DNA from: Gremmenia infestans
Lineage: Eukaryota; Ascomycota; Leotiomycetes; Helotiales; Hamatocanthoscyphaceae
Direction: 5' to 3'
NCBI GenBank assembly: GCA_032629725.1
Contig: JAFEVB010000038.1
Coordinates: 434,001 to 498,000, forward strand
DNA length: 64,000 nt
Part shown: positions 35,129 to 44,892 of the stretch, piece after piece
How positions within the stretch are numbered: the stretch's first letter is position 1
Layout: each line of letters begins with the position of its first letter
Position numbers and translations under genes: made by a program
Notes under the pieces: generated by a model
Told to the model about the DNA's origin: nothing
Seen by the model: the letters and a program-made list of their open reading frames with translations, nothing else
Databases searched by the model: none

Positions 35129-36989
35129 GTCTTGAACTTGTGGGAATTATAAATTTGGGGTTCGCAATACGTCTTGCTTCTGAATGGTGGTGTTCTGTTG
35201 ATACAGTACTCGAGGCAGGACCACCAGATATGAATGGTGTCATTTGTCAGCAGCCCCGCGCATTGGCGAGTAGGGCAGCGCACCGGGACGTACAGCAGAT
35301 TTAGGGGCTGCAATACGTAACAACGAACCTTTACTCCTACTTATACTATGTCTCACACCTTTCTCCTCCATACTATACTATGTCTCACGGCTTTCTTCTT
35401 TTTCGCAAGAGGTCGCTACTCGAAGAAGCCACGCGGTAGATTGAAAGAGAGGCACCGATTTATGATGTGCCAGGCGACGTGGGACTTTAAAAGAGAGTCA
35501 TTATTTATTATATCCAGCATGAGGAAGCATAATCAAAGGCGCAGTAGATGCCAGCCGACTCTTAGGTGTTACGGGCTTCAAATTTGACATGCTCGTGAAT
35601 CATTCCATCGACTTCTCGTGCACCTGCCGGTACAACGCGGTTGCGGAACCTAGAACCACCGCCATTATTTCGATGTTATCAAGCTGAAATATTTTTCTTT
35701 CCTCCCTAGCGCCAGCTCGATCCTCGACCCTGAAAAACATTAAAGTCTAAAAACTTCTTTACCATCAAATAAAATGCTTCCCTACGCTGTTAGATTCGAT
35801 CCACACCGCAACTGCGTCTGGATCTTAAAGATTCAAAATCCCTCTTCAGAATAACCACGAACCTCTTCACTGCTTCAGCGGTCTTTAAAACGAAGAAGCT
35901 TCGTAGCGGACAGGAAAAGCGGAACTAATTTATAATGTGCTAGGTAGCGTGGGACATTGAAAATCAAGGACAATACGGTAAGAGCCGCTTTCTGTGTCTA
36001 AGGGTTTATAATTAGTAGCTATAGAAAATTAGAGTCAAAAAGAAACCAAGAAAAGATGGTCTCTTAATAGTTGGTAAATCTGATCTGATTTGTTTATATA
36101 ACCCTAAGTTGTCTATAAATGATAGTAAAATCTTCATATTTTAACTTAGTATAAATCTAGACTATAGTTATATCTATAGATACTATAAATTTTAATTGGT
36201 TTAATAGAATAATAGTAATAAGTAAGCTACTTCTATTACATCTCTGCACCTTTTCTGAACCCCTTTCTAAACTCTTTTCTTACTTTTCTTCTTCTATCTT
36301 TTATATTCTCTTTTTACTTATCTATCTTTCTCTTCCACTTAATAACAGGTTCTTGTTACTAGCCGTAGCTTTAAGAATGTTAGCATATTGTGGTGGGGAC
36401 AAAAGGGGATGTCACGTGAAGTGGGGTATGCAGCTAGTACTGCACCGTACCTTATAAAATCGGGCACTTCACTGAATTTGGATCATCATCTATTCTACAA
36501 CACACTCTTTTATACAGTTTATTTTAATATATACATTTATACAATGATGAAACTATAAGTCAGATCCTAGCCTAGAGTCCGCGGTTGTGTTGTCCCTCCA
36601 TAATATATTATAAGTATTCTTATAAGTTACTATATCTAAGATCTATTTCCATTACTTCTATTATATTCATACTACTAGATAAATTAGAGGTAGTTACAAT
36701 CTACGTAATAGAATAAATTTATAGCCATAGCAGATAAAGTAGATTGTAGTTGAAATAGGTCAAAAGCTTATCACTTTCACTCTAAATCTAATCATGCTGT
36801 CATGCCGAAAGAAAATTATCACGGTGAATTGGAACTTTACCCTCGACCGCCATATGGAGGAATACACTTAAGAAGTGCTATATCTCCTTTGTCATAATCA
36901 CGATCACAATCAACAACAACCATTTGTCTCTCTGTGCGAAATCGTCCTCCTCACCAGCCAGTGCATCACCAACAGCTACTGATCGCCAT
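35129..36989. other. 1.9-kb AT-rich gene-poor region with diverged repeats
   Basis: The stretch 36000-36780 is extremely AT-rich with TpA steps throughout, as in DNA heavily mutated from C to T. A diverged repeat pair lies at 35412 and 35888. No intact gene. Confidence 0.5.
35412..35965 (+). repeat. Pair of diverged direct repeats (35412-35490 and 35888-35965)
   Basis: Both copies share AAGAAGC, then TTTATGATGTGCCAGGC versus TTTATAATGTGCTAGGT, then CGTGGGAC. In one frame they decode to related peptides (FMMCQATWDFK versus FIMC-stop-VAWDIE), so they may be fragments of the same transposon ORF. Most differences are C/T or G/A. Confidence 0.5.
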
Positions 36990-37663
36990 GGAGAAGACTG
37001 CCCAGTCAGACTGTGACAAGCTGTCCGGTGTGGAGTTCGCAATATCGGTCATCAAGAAGCCCAAGACATCGAAAAAAGCCACACAGCCCACGAAATCACT
37101 CCGCCAACCCCAAGCCTCCCGATCGTCAACTAACCTCATCTCTACATACTTCACTGCTACTGACACACCAGCTTCTTTAGAATCCGAACTCTCCTCTTGA
37201 TAATCCTTCACCGACCAAGGTGTCTAGAAAGTTTCAGCCGACGAAGAGAGTGGATTCTCCAATCTTCGGTCCGGGAAAGACCAAGCAATACGACCACCGA
37301 ATCGAGGTTAAACGGGTGGCTAAGCTTGCTAGCAAAATGGTCATGTTTGACAGGATGACCTCTTTGGAACGCTTTTCGGTTGGATGCGATGACTCTGGAG
37401 CGTTGATATTACGTTCGGACATTGTCCATCGATACATTGGCCACGATTTGTCAGACGGATCTAAAAAGGCATTCATGTTAACCATAAAGGCTCAGGGTTG
37501 TATTGAGATGATGATTCATTCGATCATCAACGAGTTTGGCTCCCAAAATTCACGAGGCAAATGCTATATCGTCCCAAAATTCGCGCATGAGCTTAATCAC
37601 GTCACGCAACCTACGGATATGGTGTTCTGTAACAGCTATTTCGATATCGGAATCTCGACATGA
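36990..37663 (+). pseudogene. Hypothetical gene with a one-base frame break near 37196
   Basis: The first frame runs from ATG 36990 (MEKTAQSDCDKLSGVEF) to a TGA at 37198-37200 and is Ser/Thr/Lys-rich. The second frame, offset by one base, continues directly with DNPSPTKVSRKFQPTKRVD and runs to 37663; it contains FDRMTSLERFSVGCDDSGAL and MIHSIINEFGSQN. The sense of the text across TCCTCT-T-GATAAT suggests one extra base; the alternative is an intron ending CTTTAG at 37179, for which no good donor was found. No family recognised. Either a recent frameshift, an assembly error, or a spliced gene. Confidence 0.45.
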
Positions 37664-37690
37664 GCATTTTCCATTTCCGTCTTTGGACCT

Positions 37691-37752
37691 GAGCTGTAGG
37701 TGAGCCAAACCTGAGCCAGGCTGAGCAAGTGAGCCAAGGAGATGAGCCCATG
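37691..37752 (+). repeat. GAGCC/CTGAGC short imperfect tandem repeat
   Basis: Five to six spaced copies of TGAGCC or CTGAGC in 60 bases, between the hypothetical gene and the kinase relic. A similar run occurs at 47203-47252. Confidence 0.5.
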
Positions 37753-38339
37753 GTGGACAGGGGCGACCCGTTTAGGCTCCTCTGCTACGACTGCCGCTGG
37801 CTAAGATTGGAAAGAATTAGGCAGGGGCTTCTTTGGGGCCGATTTCGGATCCCTGTTCGCGTCGTTGTTTTTGGAGGCTGGTGTATAGGATTCAAGCCGC
37901 TTGGGGATGACAAGGTCAGTCAATGCTGGTCAGAAGCCAAGGGCAGGCCAGAAAAGGGCAACACGGAATTCTCTACAATACCCTTTCCCCTCATCACCCT
38001 CAATATCTCCAACAGATCGACCATGTATTGGTCAGATATTGCTCATCGTTCATGGGGCTATAGCACCCCGACATATTGATTTGTCTTGATACAGACGACT
38101 TATCGAATGTATACGCATGGCGAATGGAGCAAGAGGCGAAACTAGTTGAAGCAACGGGATACGGAATGACGAGAGAACGAGATGTGCACTTTTTCAAGGG
38201 TTATATGCCAGCATACGAACTGTATTTAAGCCAAATGCGACAGGGGGTTTTCCCAAATGTAACCCCAATGCGAGAAAAGAAGCAAATTCGTTTTCTTCTA
38301 GATAAAAGTAGAAACATAATACATATAAAGAGCATCTAA
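37753..38339 (+). pseudogene. 3' remnant of a D-glycerate 3-kinase-like (TDA10-type) gene
   Basis: One frame carries RVVVFGGWCIGFKPLGDDKV (about 37858-37917), matching the FEGWxxGFxPL block of the fungal Tda10/glycerate-kinase P-loop family. A second frame carries LICLDTDDLSNVYAWRMEQE, then GMTRERDV and GYMPAYELYLSQM, the conserved C-terminal block (WRxxQE...GM...YMPAYELY). The two parts are in different frames, and the second is interrupted by an in-frame TAG at 38061-38063 just before LICLDTDDL. The N-terminal nucleotide-binding half with the P-loop is missing; the sequence upstream is a GAGCC repeat. It therefore looks like a truncated, inactivated copy. In the text before LICLDTDDL a CAG-to-TAG change would explain the stop. 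Confidence 0.6.
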
Positions 38340-38426
38340 GCTTTATTTGATCAACATCAAACACTCTGATAATGGCTAGGCAGACTACATGAGCGGTCCA
38401 CACATACATATCCACACATTGTATAT

Positions 38427-39362
38427 CTACAATTCAATCGTATCGTCGTCGTTGAGCTCTATCGGCACCTCTATCTTCGGCAGCAGCTTGAAAGTGTACC
38501 CCGCTTCTTTCGCAATGCCCACACACTCATCCTCCGACCAGGGCACAAAGACTTCAAACCTCTTAACTACCTTGATCCGCGTTAGCGGCTGGAGCAACGA
38601 ACCCTCTTCCTTCCTCCCATGAGGCACAACATCATGTCCAGTTAGGTGCACTACCAGTTCTTGCAAGCCAGCCAAGCGAGCGAGTGACTCGCATGTGTCG
38701 AGCCAGGTAGAGAGATCATAGGGAGCGAGGTTAGTTGTAGTGGCATACTTGAAGTGCCAGGTGAGGTTCATAATACGGATCTGATCCAGACGCTGAGGCA
38801 AGACTGATCGTTGAAGGTAAACAAACGTGTCGAGGTGATTGATATCAAAGATGTTGTTTGCATAGATCATTGAAATGGTCTCCTTGTAGGTGTGCCGGCA
38901 TGTCTGAAGTAGAGGAAGTAGGTTGGCCGGCTTGGCGGGATGCTTCCTTCGGGAAGAGTACCAGTACCCAGGCATCTTGCTACCCAGCTCAAGACGGCCA
39001 GTAGTAAGCCCCCAGCATCCATGCCGGCTCGTTTCCAGGTCTGAGCCGATATCCTCGGCACAGCTGATTGCAAGCAATCTCTGTCGAGCGCGAACAATAT
39101 GCAGCAGATGGCCACCGAGAACTTCGGTCCAGATGACCTGACGGACTTCGGCTGGCAGTGCAAGGAGAGGAGACTGCAATTGATCCAAAGTTCTCTGTGG
39201 CACATGTTTTCGGAACGAAATCCATGTTTGCGTCGGTTTGGCAGGCTCAGGAAAGGTCAGCGCCCGCGGACGTGTTCGTGGGAGGAGCGGAGGCGCATTT
39301 GCTTTGCGCTCTTTCTGCGTTTTCTTGATGTCTTCAGCATTTCCGCACCTTCGGCCTCTCAT
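38427..39362 (-). CDS. F-box-like / DUF7730-type fungal protein
   Basis: Single-exon minus gene of 311 residues from ATG 39362; the longer open frame upstream lacks an ATG. After a basic, Pro-rich leader, SPLLALPAEVRQVIWTEVLG fits the helical F-box-like start of this fungal family, and LLPLLQTCRHTYKETISMIY fits its second conserved block, followed by NIFDINHLDTF. The C-terminal part (HFKYATTTNLAPYDL onward) is the usual alpha/beta continuation. Function unknown; the proteins are numerous in Leotiomycetes. No membrane or secretion signal. Confidence 0.78.
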   Translation of the reverse strand: MRGRRCGNAEDIKKTQKERKANAPPLLPRTRPRALTFPEPAKPTQTWISFRKHVPQRTLDQLQSPLLALPAEVRQVIWTEVLGGHLLHIVRARQRLLAISCAEDIGSDLETSRHGCWGLTTGRLELGSKMPGYWYSSRRKHPAKPANLLPLLQTCRHTYKETISMIYANNIFDINHLDTFVYLQRSVLPQRLDQIRIMNLTWHFKYATTTNLAPYDLSTWLDTCESLARLAGLQELVVHLTGHDVVPHGRKEEGSLLQPLTRIKVVKRFEVFVPWSEDECVGIAKEAGYTFKLLPKIEVPIELNDDDTIEL

Positions 39363-39817
39363 CCTGTCTTTTCGATGTGCTGTATTTGATTCTTTGTGTG
39401 AAGGTAAATAGCTCTTGATGATTCCTATTCCTGGTCTTTCTGAACTTTCCAAGCTGACGGGCAAGTGTAATAATGTCCTTTGCTGTCTGCCGATGACGTA
39501 TTCGTCACGGTGGCTATGCAATCTGGAGCGAGTCAGCAATAGGGTATGAAAACAGTAAGCCGTGAATGAAATCTTGCTTCTTGTCGGGTCTTCCAATAAC
39601 TGTAGGTGACGGATCGGGAATAAGGATCGTGAAAGGAATCCACTACGTTCCTTCCAGCTTCCACGACTCCAAGTCCATTACATCCGAGCTGAGGGCTGCC
39701 AGACTGTAGGGTTGCAATTTTTGTGTAATTTAAGTCAAGCATTCGAACCTTCGGCCTCGCTACTCGTATGTAGATCTTAGTCCCCCACTAGCTCCTTCAA
39801 GGCGGGGGATGCGGCAC

Positions 39818-39854
39818 CTCGCTTCTCGCTTATCGCTTCTCGCTTCTCGCTTCT
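39818..39854 (+). repeat. Tandem heptamer repeat (TCGCTTC)
   Basis: Five consecutive copies of a 7-base unit around TCGCTTC, one with a TTATC variant. Confidence 0.65.
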
Positions 39855-39875
39855 AGGCGCACTGTACGACCTGTT

Positions 39876-39970
39876 CTATTATCCATCTATCCGAGAAATC
39901 CATGGATTATATAGCTAATCAATGGATTAGACAGGTAATCCATGGATTCCTCGGATAGATGGATAAAATA
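39876..39970. repeat. Long quasi-palindrome (fold-back repeat)
   Basis: The left arm contains ATCCATCTATCCGAG, then AATCCATGGATTA, then a TAATC tail. The right arm is its reverse complement with few mismatches (TAATCCATGGATT, then CTCGGATAGATGGAT). Arms are about 45 bases with almost no spacer, so the strand could fold into a long hairpin or cruciform. AATCCATGGATT is itself palindromic. Confidence 0.75.
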
Positions 39971-39974
39971 AAAC

Positions 39975-39992
39975 AGACCTTGCGCAAGGTCT
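39975..39992. repeat. Perfect 18-bp palindrome
   Basis: AGACCTTGCGCAAGGTCT is its own reverse complement and lies just right of the larger fold-back repeat. Confidence 0.8.
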
Positions 39993-40550
39993 TAAAATAA
40001 ACTCACGCTTGATCTATCCCGGCTTAAGTTACAGTACCTTGGAACCCAGTCCCATGGACCCGCCTCATAAGTTGATCTCTCTCTAGCCGAGATGTAGCAG
40101 GATATCATGGCGGCTCACGAAGCTGAGGTACAAGGCAATCTTCCCTGCAGTCTTTTTGTTTTGCAGCGTCCAGCAATCTCCACCAGGGTAGACAGGCGTG
40201 TTTCAAGCCTTCGACCGTGCCAAGAAAGCGGACTCGAAAAGATCAATTCAAATAAGATCAACTAAAGAACCAATGTTGTTTCAAATTCCAAAGGATCACG
40301 CTTCCTGGGAATTAGCTGCTATTATGGCCTATCTGAGTCGCTGGCCAGCCTCTGCCAAGCTTCCTTGGATCAATGGCGAGATGAAGATTTAATTAGTAGA
40401 CCCTAAGTCGTTGGAGGAACGGCCAGTCAGCCGCAGGTAGTATATATCATCTCATCCATTACTCTTGTGTCAGTTTCATCTCTTTGCATTATTCCTTTCA
40501 CACATTCTCTTCTTGCAGCCGTGAGGCTCTTACACCCCTCGTTTAAGAAA

Positions 40551-41949
40551 ATGAAGCTCAGTTCCCCGCTCCTTCTTTTGGGCTCGCTAGCCATCGGCCA
40601 TGGCTGGGTACTGGATGATTCTTGTGTTACCGGCGGATATAGGGACCTAATTGTCGATGGCATGGCCGGTGCATTTGATCTCGCAGCAGCTGGAGCGGAC
40701 ACTTTTGGTATCACACTTTTGGGAAGCGGACCAGTATGGCAGGCGAGGAAAGATCTCATCTCATACCTGTTCGGCGAAGCAATGCCAAACGGCAACCTTG
40801 ATCCAACAAATATAAATTGTAGGATAACATGAGTTTCATTTGTATTCCCCCAAACTTGGCATCCATTGCGCGCTTGCGGAACTGGTTTTGGAGGTATCCT
40901 CATGGGTCTATTCAGGATAGACGCAGAAAGCCGCAACTGACATGACGGTATTTGAATGCCTTGCTTGGCACGGGCCATTAATAAGTCTTGTGGCTTCCTA
41001 TTTCCGCCACAGCCAGTAAACCCAGTTCTAAGACGTATGGTGCGTGTTTCAAGCAATAGAGCTAATCCCCCGTTTTTCTTAGGGAGAAATGCTTCGGCTA
41101 AATTCGATTTCATCCAGAACAGCTACAACGTTAACAATGGGCAGCCTAGTCCAGCTATCGCCAATTATCGGTCTCTTACTACCAATGCGCTTATCGTGTA
41201 TTGCGATTACTCTCGTTTTAAGGAAGGTCAAGACTGCAGCGGGGAAAAGAAAAAAGATACTGCTTGCGACACTAGCATTAGTGTATCACAGCCAATGGGG
41301 AACTTATACACAACCTGTAGGAGTCAAGGCTTCTTCAAATCGAGTGAACTTATGGTAAGCAATTGAATCATAAGCCGCAATTCGGTCTACATTGCTAAAA
41401 CGGTTTGAGGCTTTGACGATAGAATTCCCTTCGCAGGGGATCGACCGTCCTTCTCAGATTCAACTGTGTCCCAGCTATCTGAAATCACAACAGAAGCTCA
41501 AGATACGGACCTTAGCAGATCAGGGAAAGAAGCCTAGCCTGGCTCGGAGTATGAGAAAGATCGGAGACTTCATGGACGATCCTTTTAGAACTCCTGTGGA
41601 TGTGAAGTACACCTTTGACACCACCATGCTCCACGAAATGACACATGCGATTCCAAATGCAGCTACTGTCGATGGAGCTGGGGCTGGGAAGAGTGGCTCG
41701 TATGGCTGGAAAAATTGCGTCAAGATGAGCAATAGTGGAGGCGTGAATAACGCCGATAGTTATGCTCTATTTGGCCTTGCATCGAGAATGATCAGTCCAA
41801 ACGACGGTACAACTGCTCAGAGACCAATGCAAGACGGTTCAATTCAAGTCCTCCCTGCTGCGGCTGGACCCTCGCGAGCGAAACGATATGTCTATCCCCG
41901 CGCCCCAAACATTACCTTGACTGTTGATCATCACCCTGTCACATTGTAA
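40551..41949 (+). CDS. Secreted zinc metalloprotease (HExxH, M35/deuterolysin-like)
   Basis: The ATG at 40551 starts a signal peptide (MKLSSPLLLLGSLAIGHGW). Clear coding exons are 40551-40818, 41083-41354 and 41437 to about 41947. The last two join in phase; one small exon around 40893-40950 (GGILMGLFRID) probably lies between the first and second, but its borders are not settled. The zinc site is LHEMTHAIPN, followed by GSYGWKNCVK and NADSYALFGLASRM, the conserved C-terminal blocks of these fungal secreted peptidases. VYCDYSRFKEGQDC and the paired cysteines fit an extracellular protein. The end reads ITLTVDHHPVTL and leads into the next feature, with which it may form one polypeptide. Substrate unknown. 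Confidence 0.75.
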
Positions 41950-42074
41950 GCATGCTTCTTTGATTTTACACCTCCCCTCCAGCATTGTCTCTCTATGGTC
42001 TTTAGATTACACCTTCCTAGACCTCTGAGTTGGAGTATAATGTTTCACCGCTCTTGGGGATTCTTCCGTCGTCC

Positions 42075-44580
42075 ATGGCTGACTTGTTAATTTCTAGGGA
42101 CGCTTCGGATACCTTATATTTCGACATTCCTGGCCCGTCGTCAACGGTCACTGTCTCCAAAGGTAAAGTATACACATTCGGTACTGATGTGATATCTTTG
42201 GGAAACGCTGCCGTCATCTTAGACGGTTCGACGGTGGCACTCCCTAGTGGAACTACTCTCAGTACAATAACTCGTGGGTCGTCCTCAGGGTCAAGCAGCT
42301 CCAGCAAGTCGGCGAACTCTAGCACCTCTACACATAGCAATCCGATAGGCCCATCGACTGGTAACTCAACCTCATCGACGCGTAGCTCAACCTCAGAGAC
42401 CGGACCCAAGTCATCATCATCCACAGTCTCAAAGTCGTCCTCGTCGACTCAGCTAGCCTCGCCCCCGGGGTCTTCAAACGCTACTGCCAGCGGTACGTCA
42501 TCATCGACAGGCTCAAAGTCATCGACTGGATCGTCGTCTTCCAGCACTTCCATACGCTCAACATCATCAACCGTACTTTCTCAATTCTCTACAGTCTCTG
42601 GATCCTCAAACTCGACTATCGGTGCTATTGGCCCTACAGGTACTGGATCTCGTTCATCATCAACTCTCACATCCAGCTCATCTCGTACATCCGGCGCATC
42701 TTCAAACTCATCTTCTACTGGCCCCATCACTGGACCACCAAGTACAACTTCGACTGCGCCCGTTAGCAATACAGCCGTTATGACAATGACAAAAGGTTCA
42801 TCGACGACTGTGATTCCAATCACCGTCATCCCCGTGTCAAAAGATGGCACGACATCTTCTGTTACGTACATCTCTACCTTCACAAGCTCTGGTGACATAA
42901 AGCCAACCGGCGCCTGGATGTGTACAGGGTCGCTCTGTGACACGGGTGGCGGCTGCCTCATTCCACTCTTTTGCGGATCCAAGGGAGGAAGCAGTAGCAG
43001 CTGGGGTCTTTGCTGTGGCTGGAATCCTCCGCCAGGCGGCGGAGGCGGCGGACCCCCAGCCGGAGGCCCTCAGCCTGGCCCCTCTGGCAATCCAAACGAC
43101 CCGACAAAAACACAAGATCCGACATCAAAGCAGACTGACTCGAAAAGTGACTCCAAGTCCTCAGAATCCAAGTCCAGCACGTCGAGCTCTACTAGCTCAT
43201 GCTCGACACAGACGAGAAGTGCCTGTGACACCTCAGTGGCCGTTAGCAGCGGAACTACCTCGACCATTACCCTTGGATGCTCGACTGTCACTGCGTGTTC
43301 GGCCTCAATTACTGGATCCGCAACTACATCATCGGCCTCTGATTACCCAACGGCCACACCGCATGGCGATTATCTGAATGCGTACGATACCGCCGTTGAT
43401 AATTGGCAAGACGTGCAGCAAGCCGTCTTGGCCTCGGCAATGGCTGATGATACGGACGATTACATCACCTGGTCTGCCGATGGCTCCTCAGGCACGGGTT
43501 CAGGTACAGTTTCAGTCCCAGCATCAACCACAAATTCCACTTCGAGGACATCAGTCACCGGGTCTATATCCTCCACCGGTAAGTAAAACTAAATATAAAA
43601 TATTCCTACTTCTAGAACATCTTGATCTTATAGAGCTAACTCATCTGCTGTCCAGGCTCGAAAACCGCGTCTTCTACAGGTTCTATTACGAAAACTTCTT
43701 CAGGATCTAGTGCTTCTCGTTCAACGACAGCTTCGTCGTCCACATCAAGTTATAGTGCGCTACCGTGCTGGAACTATGCAGCACCTGCTGAAGGAATCGA
43801 AAACTTCTGTACATGCAGCAATGGCGCTAGTACATCAAACGCCCCACAAACGGGTTCAAATACAGGATCAAACTACACTCCATGTCCATATACAGTGGCT
43901 CCGCCACTACCAAGTACTACAGCGCCCCCAAAGCCTACCGAACCGTTTCCTTTTACTACAACGCTTCTCGGTGGTATGATTGAAGCCTGTGAGACGTCCA
44001 CGTTTCAGAACTATGCCGGCTTCGAAGTCACTATGTGTGCCGGTAGCGTTACAACTATTAGACCTGCCACAACTCCACCACCCAAACCCACACCCTCAAA
44101 CATCATGTTGTAAGTGGCCCTCATCATCCCACAGTCTCGCAAGAACCAGTCTCTAACTCGACATTAGTGTATACTATGACAATTACATTGATCAAATCTC
44201 AGATGACATGAAATGGACTGTATTTGAGGGCAAGATTGACGACAGCATTGATCTCTGCGACACCAAGACCGCATTCCAGACAGACGCACCTGGAGATTCT
44301 GACCAGCTCGATAATCCTCCCTGTAAGCTCCAATTATCTCATCTCATATGCCTAATACTGATAATTTTCAGGGCCTAAAGGATCATGGGACATGAAGTTG
44401 TTCAATCAGCAGTGCACATATGCAGACGACGGAAATGGCGCGGGCACAATCAAATGTGACGGGATGAGCTCGCCCAACGATTGTTTGGGGAAACAAGACC
44501 CGAACAATGATTTGAAGTGCATAGAGGAACTTGGAGGTTGGGCAGACTACTATAAGGAGGTGGCGAGGTGTTCATGGTAG
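42075..44580 (+). CDS. Ser/Thr-rich secreted or cell-surface protein, probably the C-terminal part of the protease gene
   Basis: Four exons (42075-43578, 43656-44109, 44168-44322, 44372-44580) join in phase to 773 residues. The first in-frame ATG (MADLLISRDASDTLYFDIPG) gives no signal peptide, and the frame is open to about 42019 with YNVSPLLGILPSS before it, so the true start is upstream. Parts: a small beta-rich module (to about residue 75), a 180-residue Ser/Thr mucin-like stretch, a Cys-rich knot (MCTGSLCDTGGGC and FCGSKGG), a Gly/Pro hinge, more Ser/Thr, then two Cys-containing modules (NFCTCSNG, VTMCAGSVT). The C-terminal module starts YYDNYIDQISDDMKW. Extracellular and probably heavily O-glycosylated. 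ITLTVDHHPVTL of the protease reads naturally into YNVSPLLGILPSS, suggesting one fused gene, but no phase-consistent intron was found. Confidence 0.75.
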
Positions 44581-44846
44581 GTGCTCGTGGGGATCAAACT
44601 GACGTAGGTTTTGGTTTAGGGTTGCATCGGCTGGGGCGACATGTATTGGTTGGATTCTATTCACTCTAGCGTGTATTTCATATCCAAAATGTTTTCCAAA
44701 CGTTATATTTCCATCGGAAATCTAGCCCTGAGTTACTGAAACTGCGTGTACATCGGTTTGAAATATTGCACCTCGAACTGATTACCTCTGAAGTATAATA
44801 CCTTAACATATTATACGATGGCGTATGTGCCTTATTCATACTTTAA

Positions 44847-44892
44847 GCCAAAGTAGTCTGAAATCCAGTACTTTTATTCGGACTGCTTTGGC
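44847..44892. repeat. Inverted repeat with 16-bp arms
   Basis: GCCAAAGTAGTCTGAA (44847-44862) and TTCGGACTGCTTTGGC (44877-44892) pair with 14 of 16 Watson-Crick matches; both exceptions are of the G-T type. Loop is 14 bases. Confidence 0.6.

Larger units (their letters stand above)
39363..40550. other. Repeat-rich intergenic DNA upstream of the metalloprotease
   Basis: Contains a tandem heptamer tract, a large quasi-palindrome and a perfect 18-bp palindrome (listed separately). A 64-codon frame at 40198-40392 lacks an ATG and is not supported. The promoter of the protease lies at the right end. Confidence 0.5.

Noticed and set aside
40198..40392. 64-codon ORF upstream of the metalloprotease
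   Set aside because: Starts with GTG, no family signal and no joinable exon; probably chance.
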